Source: JAYSFC01 sp041913505
Lineage (GTDB): Bacteria > Pseudomonadota > Gammaproteobacteria > Burkholderiales > Burkholderiaceae_C
Length of the DNA: 14,649 bases
NCBI GenBank assembly: GCA_041913505.1
Contig: JAYSFC010000098.1
Coordinates: 1 to 14,649, forward strand
Direction: 5' to 3'
Shown here: in pieces, positions 5,780 through 11,591 of the stretch
Layout of the letters: every line of letters begins with the position of its first letter
How positions within the stretch are numbered: the stretch's first letter is position 1
The notes under the pieces: model-generated
Told to the model about the DNA's origin: nothing
Databases searched by the model: none
The model's input: only the letters and a program-made list of their open reading frames with translations
Position numbers and translations under genes: made by a program

Positions 5780-7615
5780 TTACCGTGAGGGCAGGGCGTG
5801 CAGCGGCGCGTGGTGGCCGCCGGCCTGGAGCTTGAAGCCGGCCACCGCGTCCGCCAGTTGCGCCGCCTGCTGTTGCAGCGACTGCGCGGCGGCCGTGGCT
5901 TCTTCCACCAGGGCGGCGTTCTGCTGGGTGGACTGGTCCATCAGGCTGACGGCGGTGCCGATTTCGGCGATGCCCGTGCTCTGTTCCTGGCTGGCACTGC
6001 TGATCTCGGCCACGATGGCGGTGACGCGCCGCACGCTCTCCACCACCTGATTCATGGTGGCGCCGGCATCCTGCACCAGCCGGCTGCCGGCATCGACCTG
6101 GGCGACCGAGTCGTCGATCAGGGCCTTGATCTCCTTGGCGGCCGTGGCGCTGCGCTGCGCGAGGCTGCGCACCTCGGCCGCCACCACGGCGAAGCCGCGC
6201 CCCTGTTCGCCCGCGCGCGCCGCCTCGACGGCCGCGTTGAGCGCCAGGATGTTGGTCTGGAAGGCAATGCCGTCGATCACGCCGATGATGTCGACGATCT
6301 TGCGCGCCGACGCATCGATGCCGCCCATGGTCTGCACCACCTGGCCCACGACGGTGCCGCCATGCGTGGCGACCTCCGAGGCGCTGGCGGCGAGCTGGTT
6401 GGCCTGCCGCGCGTTTTCGGCGTTCTGCTGCACGGTGGCCGTGAGTTGCTCCATGGCAGCGGCGGTTTCCTCCAGCGAGCTGGCCTGCTGCTCGGTGCGC
6501 GAGGACAGGTCCCGGTTGCCGCTGGCGATCTCGCCCGTGGCCAGCCGCACGGATTCGGACGATTCACGGATGCGCACCAGCACGGCAGCGATCTTGTCCA
6601 CGAAATGGTTGAAGGCCCGCGCGATCTGCGTCAGCTCATCGCTGCCGTGGGTGGACAGGCGCCGCGTCAGGTCGCCTTCGCCCGAGGCGATGTCCTCCAG
6701 GGCGTCGCGCACCAGGGCCAGCCGGCGCAGCTGGCGGCTGACGGCCACGGTGACCAGGCCCACGGCCACCAGCACGCACAGCACCGTGATGGCTGCTGCC
6801 ATCTGCAGCAGCGTGCGCACGGCCTGCGTGGCCTCGGCGCGGTCGATGGCGACGGCCAGCGTCCAGGGCGTGCCCTCCACCTTGGCGGCGTAGAGCATCT
6901 GGTCGGCGCCGTCGATGGGCAGGTCGGCGCGGCCGCCCTGTTCGGCCAGGTTCTTGATCAGGCCGGCGTTCAGCTCGGCCGCGATGGAGGACACAGGCTT
7001 GAGCGCCAGCTCCGCCTTGGTGTGGGCCAGGATGTTGCCATCGCCATCGAGCAGGAAGGCAAAGCTCTTGGGAATGGGGTGGATGGCGTTGACCTTGCGG
7101 GTCACGGTGTCCAGGTGCATGTCGCTGCCCACCACGGCCGTGGGCTGGCCGGCAGGCCCCGCGGGCTCGACAAAGCTGATGGTGAGCTTGCCCGTGCTCG
7201 CGTCCACGTAGGCGGGGGTAAGCGCCGGCCCGCCCGTCTGTATGGCCTGCTTGTACCAGGGGCGCGCCGTGCCGTCGTAGCCTTCTGGCATGGGGTGCGC
7301 GAAGATGTTGCGTTTATCGGCGTAGACGAAATACACGTCGTCGAAGGCCCCCGCCTGCTTGGCGGCCAGCAGGAAGGGCACGGGCTCGGCCTGGCCCACG
7401 GCCGTTTTGACGGAGCTGGTGATGCGCTGTTTCTCGCGCACCCACTCGGCCAGTTCATCGGCATGCGTGCGCGTGAGCTGCCCGATGCGGTCGTCGATAC
7501 TCGCGAGAGTGTCCTTGCGCACCGCCACGAAGGTGGACAACGCCAGCAAAAAGAGGGATGCCACCGTAATGGCCACGCAAATGCCGATGAGGCGCGCGCG
7601 CAGGGTCTGGAACAT
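5780..7615 (-). CDS. Methyl-accepting chemotaxis protein with dCache amino-acid-binding domain
   Basis: A membrane chemoreceptor of 611 residues that should signal through CheW and CheA to the flagellar motor. Transmembrane helix 1 spans about 9-32, the periplasmic dCache domain about 35-268, helix 2 about 271-292, HAMP about 293-345, and the cytoplasmic signalling domain about 355-590. The hairpin tip (447-483) contains GIAFQTNILALNAAVEAARA, and an adaptation segment LEETAAAMEQLTATVQQNAE (381-400) is of the Tsr-like type. The ligand domain has Y113, R118, W120, Y121, Y136, D138 and D165, matching the amino-acid dCache motif known from PctA, so amino acids are the likely ligands. There is no C-terminal NWETF-type CheR/CheB tether; the end is HALPSR. 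The start at 7615 has AAGAGG (complement of 7621-7626) with a 5-base spacer. Confidence 0.95.
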   Translation of the reverse strand: MFQTLRARLIGICVAITVASLFLLALSTFVAVRKDTLASIDDRIGQLTRTHADELAEWVREKQRITSSVKTAVGQAEPVPFLLAAKQAGAFDDVYFVYADKRNIFAHPMPEGYDGTARPWYKQAIQTGGPALTPAYVDASTGKLTISFVEPAGPAGQPTAVVGSDMHLDTVTRKVNAIHPIPKSFAFLLDGDGNILAHTKAELALKPVSSIAAELNAGLIKNLAEQGGRADLPIDGADQMLYAAKVEGTPWTLAVAIDRAEATQAVRTLLQMAAAITVLCVLVAVGLVTVAVSRQLRRLALVRDALEDIASGEGDLTRRLSTHGSDELTQIARAFNHFVDKIAAVLVRIRESSESVRLATGEIASGNRDLSSRTEQQASSLEETAAAMEQLTATVQQNAENARQANQLAASASEVATHGGTVVGQVVQTMGGIDASARKIVDIIGVIDGIAFQTNILALNAAVEAARAGEQGRGFAVVAAEVRSLAQRSATAAKEIKALIDDSVAQVDAGSRLVQDAGATMNQVVESVRRVTAIVAEISSASQEQSTGIAEIGTAVSLMDQSTQQNAALVEEATAAAQSLQQQAAQLADAVAGFKLQAGGHHAPLHALPSR

Positions 7616-7654
7616 GGAAGCCTCTTAAATGAAAGCGGATGTAACGCAGTAGAA

Positions 7655-7663
7655 AGTATCGCA
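7655..7663 (-). promoter_or_regulatory. Possible extended -10 of the chemoreceptor gene
   Basis: On the minus strand TGCGATACT is a TGn-extended -10 with four of six core matches. It lies about 40 bases before the chemoreceptor ATG. No good -35 and no convincing sigma-28 (FliA) promoter is seen in the 149-base divergent region, so this is weak. Confidence 0.3.
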
Positions 7664-7764
7664 CCGCCGCCGCTTGCCGTGGGGGCGCGGCGGGGCATGG
7701 ATTTCCCCAACAGGCACAGCGCGCGCACGCGGCCCGGCGTAGCGCGTATCCTCGGGGGCTTCTT

Positions 7765-9057
7765 ATGAACCAATTGCAACTTTTTCTGCCCTGCGCCGCT
7801 GGCGTCGAGGGCTTTCTGGCCGACGAGGTCCATGCCCTGACCGGACTCACGGGCCACGACCTGCTCACGGGCCGGGGCGGCGTGCTGGTGCGCGCTTCCT
7901 GGCGCGACGCGCTGCGGCTCAATCTGCACAGCCGCCTGGCCCAGCGCGTGCTCGTGCAGCTGGCCCAGCGGCCCTACCGCTCCGAGAACGATCTCTACGC
8001 CGTCGCGAGCGATGTGGCCTGGGAGATCTGGTTCACCGCGCGCCAGACCTTCAAGGTCGAGGTCACGGCCCAGCACAGCCCGCTCAAGAGCCTGAACTTT
8101 GCGGGCCTGCGCGTGAAAGACGCCGTGGCCGACCGCTTTCGCGCCAAGGCCGGCGCGCGGCCCGACGTGGAAACGCAGTGGCCCGACGTGCGCATCCACC
8201 TGCACCTGACCACCGACGAGGCCACGGTCTACATCGATACCTCGGGTGAGCCGCTGTTCAAGCGCGGCTGGCGCGAGGACAAAGGCGACGCGCCGCTCAA
8301 GGAAACCCTGGCCGCCGCCATGATCGCCGCCACGGGCTGGGACCCGCTGGGCGACGCGCCCCTGCCGCTGTACGACCCCTGCTGCGGCAGCGGCACCGTG
8401 GTCATCGAGGCCGCGCAGATGGCCTGCCGCATCCCGCCGGGGCTGCAAAGGCGCTTCGCGTTCGAGAAGCTGCTGCCCTTTCAGGGCCACGTCTGGCAAG
8501 CTATCAAAACAGAAGCTGAAAACGCAGTGCAGACAAGCACTGTCCCCATTTTTGGCAGCGATGTGTCGCACCGCATGGTCGATTTTGCGCAGCGCAACGC
8601 CGAGCGCGCGGGCGTGGCTGCCGCCGTGCAGCTGCGCGGCGGCGACGCGTTGCAGCGCATGCCGCCCTGCGAGCAGCCCGGCGTGATGCTGCTGAACCCG
8701 CCCTACGGCGAGCGCATTGCGGCGGCGGGCTCGGCGGGCCGCAACGCCGCCGAACGTATGGGCCAAGTACACCGCGTGGGCCGTGAAACCGCGCAGACCG
8801 AGGACGGCGGCGAGTTCTTCAGCCAGCTGGCCGCGCACTGGAAGAAGCACTACGCGGGCTGGCAGGCCTGGATGCTCACGCCCGACCTCAAGCTGCCGGG
8901 CAAGATGCGCCTCAAGGAATCGCGCCGCGTGCCGATGTGGAACGGCCCCATCGAATGCCGTCTGTTCCGTTTCGACATGGTCCAAGGCTCCGCCAAGGAG
9001 CGCAAGCCGCGCAGCGGCGACGGCGAGGCCGCCCCGGCAGCGCCCGCGCAGCCATGA
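7765..9057 (+). CDS. THUMP-domain class I SAM-dependent RNA methyltransferase, RlmL-like
   Basis: Probably methylates guanine N2 in 23S rRNA, like the N-terminal half of E. coli RlmKL (RlmL), using S-adenosylmethionine. The product has 430 residues. An N-terminal ferredoxin-like and THUMP region spans about 1-160. The methyltransferase domain has motif I LYDPCCGSGTVVIEAAQ (202-218), an acidic loop FGSDVSHRMV (263-272) and catalytic motif IV LLNPPYGER (309-317), typical of N2-guanine enzymes. It lacks an RlmK half, so it is a single-enzyme version. Residues 245-264 (QAIKTEAENAVQTSTVPIFG) are encoded by an AT-richer palindromic element described separately. The C-terminus is a basic Pro/Ala tail. 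A GGGGG ribosome-binding site lies 6 bases before ATG 7765. The stop overlaps the next start by ATGA. The exact rRNA target cannot be read from sequence. Confidence 0.9.
   Translation: MNQLQLFLPCAAGVEGFLADEVHALTGLTGHDLLTGRGGVLVRASWRDALRLNLHSRLAQRVLVQLAQRPYRSENDLYAVASDVAWEIWFTARQTFKVEVTAQHSPLKSLNFAGLRVKDAVADRFRAKAGARPDVETQWPDVRIHLHLTTDEATVYIDTSGEPLFKRGWREDKGDAPLKETLAAAMIAATGWDPLGDAPLPLYDPCCGSGTVVIEAAQMACRIPPGLQRRFAFEKLLPFQGHVWQAIKTEAENAVQTSTVPIFGSDVSHRMVDFAQRNAERAGVAAAVQLRGGDALQRMPPCEQPGVMLLNPPYGERIAAAGSAGRNAAERMGQVHRVGRETAQTEDGGEFFSQLAAHWKKHYAGWQAWMLTPDLKLPGKMRLKESRRVPMWNGPIECRLFRFDMVQGSAKERKPRSGDGEAAPAAPAQP
8499..8555. repeat. AT-richer palindromic element inside the methyltransferase gene
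   Basis: About 45% GC by hand count, in a region near 70%. A perfect 6-bp stem, CAGTGC (8525-8530) and GCACTG (8537-8542), encloses an AGACAA loop. The outer ends are also complementary: CAAAA at 8505-8509 and TTTTG at 8550-8554. It starts AAGCTATCAAAA, which resembles from memory a dispersed palindromic repeat of Comamonadaceae. The reading frame passes through it without a stop. Confidence 0.6.
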
Positions 9058-9578
9058 AGATCGTGCTGCGCTGGCCGCAGTGCAACGACGGCTGGTGCGG
9101 CCCCGGGCCGCGCCCCGTGGTGCTCGACACCAACGTGGTGCTGGACCTGTTGATCTTCGACGACCCGCAGGTGCCCCCTATCCGCGAATTGCTCGCGCGG
9201 GGCCTGCTGCGCTGGATTGCCGACCCGGCCCAGCGCATCGAACTCGAGCGCGTGCTGCACTACAGCCAGATCGCGCCGCGCGTGGCCTATTACGGCCGCA
9301 CGGCCGAGGGCGTGCTCGCCGCCTTCGATGCAGGCGTGCAGTATGTGGACGCGGCGCCGCGCATCCGCTACGTCTGCACCGATCCTGACGATCAGCATTT
9401 CCTCGACCTCGCCGTGGCGCACCAGGCCCTGCTGGTCAGCAAGGACAAGGCTGTGCTCAAGCTGCGCAAGCGCGTGGCGCTGCTGGGCGCCACCGTGGGC
9501 AACCAGGTGGCCCTGGCGCAGGCCGCCGATCCGGCGCTCACCCCGGCGCTGGAGCCGGTGCCGGTGCTCGCGGCCTAG
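9054..9578 (+). CDS. PIN-domain protein, putative ribonuclease (toxin-like family)
   Basis: This 174-residue protein belongs to the PIN nuclease superfamily, close to the group often named 'toxin component, PIN family' (COG1569-like). The acidic metal-binding residues are in place: D25 in VVLDTNVVLDLL, E63/E65 in RIELERVL, D112/D113 and D118 in DPDDQHFLDLA, and D131 in LLVSKDKAVLKL. PIN enzymes are Mg-dependent single-strand ribonucleases. The start ATG at 9054 overlaps the methyltransferase stop (ATGA), so the pair is translationally coupled. No antitoxin-like gene lies on either side, which speaks against a standard toxin-antitoxin pair. An N-terminal extension of about 20 residues contains CNDGWC. 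The stop shares CTAG with the convergent RidA-family gene. The family call is firm; the function is unknown. Confidence 0.85.
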   Translation: MKIVLRWPQCNDGWCGPGPRPVVLDTNVVLDLLIFDDPQVPPIRELLARGLLRWIADPAQRIELERVLHYSQIAPRVAYYGRTAEGVLAAFDAGVQYVDAAPRIRYVCTDPDDQHFLDLAVAHQALLVSKDKAVLKLRKRVALLGATVGNQVALAQAADPALTPALEPVPVLAA

Positions 9579-10054
9579 GCGAGGGCCGAAGCGACCATGT
9601 CCACCTGCACCACGGCGTTCTTGGGCAACTGGTAAACGCCCACGGTCGTGCGCGCGTGCTCGCCGGCCTCGTCCAGCACATCGTGCAGCAGGTCCGATGC
9701 CGCGTCGGCCACATCGCCGTGCTGCGCGAAGTTGGGCGTGCATTGCATGTAGACGGTGAGGCGCGCCACACGGCGCAATTGGTCGAGCGAGCCCAACTCG
9801 CGCCGCAGCAGCAACAGCCCGCGCAGCGTCGAGATGCGCGCCGCCTGACGCGCCTGCGCGAGCGTGACCATGCCGTCGGCTCCCACGCGGCCCTGGATGG
9901 CGATTTGCGTGCCCAGGCGCGGCAGCTGTCCGCTGATGTACAGCAGCTGACCATCGCGCACCAGGGGGTGGTAGTGGCCGCCAGGCAGTATCTCGGCATC
10001 GGGCGGGCAGTGCAGATGGGCTGCGGCTTGCTGCAGGCGTTCGTCGCGGGTCAT
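9575..10054 (-). CDS. RidA/YjgF-family protein
   Basis: A 159-residue member of the Rid family, small trimeric proteins; the founder RidA hydrolyses reactive enamine/imine intermediates made by PLP enzymes. Seen here are LYISGQLPRLG (38-48), the Rid glycine-rich strand; LTVYMQCTPNFAQ (99-111); and the C-terminal motif ARTTVGVYQLPKNAVVQVDMVA (134-155). The substrate-binding arginine (R105 in RidA) is present as R135. The position matching E120 of RidA holds Q150, so the enzyme may differ in activity. The product is longer than classical RidA (about 130) because of an N-terminal extension of about 25 residues. The ATG at 10054 has GGAGAGG about 6 bases upstream. It is divergent from the YecA-like gene and tail to tail with the PIN gene, sharing the CTAG at 9575-9578. 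Confidence 0.9.
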   Translation of the reverse strand: MTRDERLQQAAAHLHCPPDAEILPGGHYHPLVRDGQLLYISGQLPRLGTQIAIQGRVGADGMVTLAQARQAARISTLRGLLLLRRELGSLDQLRRVARLTVYMQCTPNFAQHGDVADAASDLLHDVLDEAGEHARTTVGVYQLPKNAVVQVDMVASALA

Positions 10055-10160
10055 AGCGGTCCTCTCCGAAAAACGAGGGTTTCTCCAAAGTGGCTGTCGC
10101 GGGCAGAGTTCCAGTGTGCGCCAAACCGCGCCGCATGCACAGACGGGCCCGGCGCTAGGG

Positions 10161-10169
10161 GGCTACACT
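10161..10169 (+). promoter_or_regulatory. Probable sigma-70 -10 box of the YecA-like gene
   Basis: GGCTACACT contains TACACT (10164-10169) and differs by one base from the lptA box GGCTACAAT at 2684-2692. No good -35 is visible. Transcription would begin near 10176, giving a leader of about 42 bases to the ATG at 10218. Confidence 0.45.
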
Positions 10170-10217
10170 CTGCGCCCGGGCGCCAGGTTCCCTGGCCCCG
10201 CATCCCGAGATCTGCCC

Positions 10218-11027
10218 ATGACCGAACCGACCGCCATCCCCGGCCTCAGCGCCGATGAACTCCAGGAACTCGACGATCTGCTGGACGACCTGCGCCAGCG
10301 CGCCGAGGAAATCCCGCAATGGGAGTTCTGCGACGGCTTTCTGACGGCGCTGGTCTGCACGCGCCGCCCCATTCCCGCTGCGGAGTACCTGCCCATGCTG
10401 CTGGGCGACGGGGCCGCGCTCGACGTGGCCGAGTGCGAACCGTTGCCGCTCTTGCCTGCCTTCCAGGACGCGGCCCAGCAGGCACGGTTCCTGGAGCTGT
10501 GGCAGCGCCGCTGGAATGAGGTCGAGCACCAGCTCGACCAGCCCGTGGAAACGCTGGAGGACGAGCGCACTTTCCAGCCCGAGGCCATGGACATGCGCGG
10601 CGCCATCCTGAGCCTGCCAGAAGAGGAGCGCGCCGAGATGGACGGGCAGGAAGTGCCCTCGTTCGGCCAGGTCTGGGCGCTGGGCTTCATGTTCGCCGTG
10701 GAAAACTGGCCCGAGGAATGGGCTGCGCCGCGCGACAAGGAGGCCGCGCAATGGCTCGACGACGCCCTCGACAGCATCGTCGCGCTGACCGAAGATGACA
10801 CGGGCCAGCCCGAGGTCTGCATGTATGCCGAGGACGGCCCGCCGAGCACCAGCCAGGCGCGTGTGGAAACCTTCGGCGAGGCGATCTGGGCCGTCTACGA
10901 CCTGCGCCAGATCTGGAAGAGCCTGGGCCCGCGCGTGGAATCCATCCGCAAGCCGCCCGAGCCCGGCCGCAACGATCCGTGCTGGTGCGGCAGCGGCAAG
11001 AAGTTCAAGAAGTGCCACGGGGCCTGA
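10218..11027 (+). CDS. YecA/UPF0149-family protein with C-terminal SEC-C zinc motif
   Basis: A 269-residue soluble, acidic protein. The N-terminal and middle part (about 10-245) is the YecA/UPF0149 helical domain, with WEFCDGFLTALVC near 35-47 and VWALGFMFAVENW near 152-164. The C-terminus carries a SEC-C motif, PGRNDPCWCGSGKKFKKCHG, with zinc ligands C255, C257, C266 and H267. SEC-C motifs bind zinc and occur in SecA, where they contact SecB and the ribosome, and in many proteins of unknown role. The YecA family has no established enzymatic function that I can assign here. The frame is open from 10116, but the probable promoter lies at 10161-10169, so the ATG at 10218 (MTEPTAIPG) is chosen. 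It ends 21 bases from the convergent pncC. No terminator is clear between them. Confidence 0.88.
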   Translation: MTEPTAIPGLSADELQELDDLLDDLRQRAEEIPQWEFCDGFLTALVCTRRPIPAAEYLPMLLGDGAALDVAECEPLPLLPAFQDAAQQARFLELWQRRWNEVEHQLDQPVETLEDERTFQPEAMDMRGAILSLPEEERAEMDGQEVPSFGQVWALGFMFAVENWPEEWAAPRDKEAAQWLDDALDSIVALTEDDTGQPEVCMYAEDGPPSTSQARVETFGEAIWAVYDLRQIWKSLGPRVESIRKPPEPGRNDPCWCGSGKKFKKCHGA

Positions 11028-11048
11028 GCAGAGGGCGGCCCCGGGCTT

Positions 11049-11591
11049 TCAAGGCGCGGTGTCCGGCGCCTGTAGCAGCGCAAGCAGGCGCGTGAGCGCA
11101 TGGCGCACGGTGGCCGCGCGCACGGCGGCGCGGTCGCCCGCGAAGTGGCGTGATTCGCTGTGCGTGCGCCCCGCCACGCTCCAGCCGAACCAGACCAGGC
11201 CCACGGGCTTGTCCGCCGTGCCGCCCGTGGGGCCAGCCACGCCGGTCACGGCCACGCTGGCTTGTGCGTGGGAGTGGGCGATGGCCCCCTCGGCCATGGC
11301 GCGGGCCACGGGCTCGCTCACGGCGCCGTGGGCGTCAATGAGCGCAGCGGGCACGCCCAGCATCTCGGTCTTGGCGGCGTTGGAGTAGGTGACGAAGCCG
11401 CGCTCGAACCACAGGCTCGACCCCGACAAATCCGTGCAGGCCCCCGCGATCAGGCCGCCCGTGCAGCTCTCGGCCGTGGCCAGCATCCAGCCGCGCTGCG
11501 GCAGCGCATTGGCAATTTGCAGCAAAACCGGCTGTAGTGCTTGTGCTTCGGTGAAAGAATGCTCTGAAAAAGAGAGTGAATCGTGGCTCAT
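11049..11591 (-). CDS. pncC: Nicotinamide-nucleotide amidase PncC (CinA C-terminal domain)
   Basis: PncC deamidates nicotinamide mononucleotide to nicotinate mononucleotide, recycling NAD breakdown products in the cytoplasm. The 180-residue product is a stand-alone CinA C-terminal domain. Family motifs are all visible: TAESCTGGLIAG (39-50), FVTYSNAAKTEMLGV (66-80), HGAVSEPVARAMA (88-100), VTGVAGPTGGT (115-125) and KPVGLVWFGW (128-137). The frame extends far upstream into pgpA, but the ATG at 11591 is right: GGAGG (complement of 11600-11604) sits 8 bases before it, and the start overlaps the pgpA stop as ATGA. Residues about 6-27, ahead of the conserved domain, are encoded by an AT-richer stretch that resembles the palindromic element of the methyltransferase gene. 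The order pgpA - pncC is common in proteobacteria. Confidence 0.94.
   Translation of the reverse strand: MSHDSLSFSEHSFTEAQALQPVLLQIANALPQRGWMLATAESCTGGLIAGACTDLSGSSLWFERGFVTYSNAAKTEMLGVPAALIDAHGAVSEPVARAMAEGAIAHSHAQASVAVTGVAGPTGGTADKPVGLVWFGWSVAGRTHSESRHFAGDRAAVRAATVRHALTRLLALLQAPDTAP
11522..11575. repeat. Possible decayed copy of the palindromic element in pncC
   Basis: On the minus strand ACAAGCACT is followed by CC, then TTTTG at the same spacing as in the element at 8499-8555: 9 of 9, then 7 of the next 14 bases match by eye. The stretch is AT-richer than its surroundings. The other half matches poorly, so common origin is uncertain. Confidence 0.35.

Noticed and set aside
4550..5788. 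Long plus-strand frame overlapping rpoN in another phase, and a minus-strand frame at 4983-5774
   Set aside because: rpoN is complete with the RpoN box, and the other frames have Arg/Ala/Gly-rich, low-complexity products.
7747..7752. TATCCT as a -10 box for the THUMP methyltransferase gene
   Set aside because: It would leave a leader of only about 6 bases, would place the GGGGG ribosome-binding site before the transcript start, and has no -35.
5798..7768. Open frame of 656 codons on the plus strand opposite the chemoreceptor gene
   Set aside because: The protein is rich in His, Gly, Arg and Leu without any domain pattern, and the minus strand encodes a complete receptor. It is a shadow frame typical of very GC-rich DNA.
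7102..8985. Open frame of 627 codons on the minus strand across the methyltransferase gene and the chemoreceptor 5' end
   Set aside because: It covers the reverse strand of two well-supported genes and shows no recognisable family.
9054..9578. Type II toxin-antitoxin module
   Set aside because: Only a PIN protein is present; the flanking genes are an RNA methyltransferase and a RidA-family protein, neither an antitoxin.
10055..10110. Short inverted repeats (CCTC...GAGG, GAGGG...TCTCC) upstream of the RidA-family gene as an operator or riboswitch
   Set aside because: Stems are only four bases and imperfect; chance occurrence is likely in this composition.
8850..10136. Open frame of 428 codons on the minus strand covering the PIN and RidA genes
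   Set aside because: It runs antisense to the PIN gene and out of frame with the RidA-family gene. Its composition (Ala, Arg, Gly, His) fits a shadow frame.
11028..11048. Terminator between the YecA-like gene and pncC
   Set aside because: There is a GC-rich stretch with a short TTT, but no stem of useful length in the 21 bases available.
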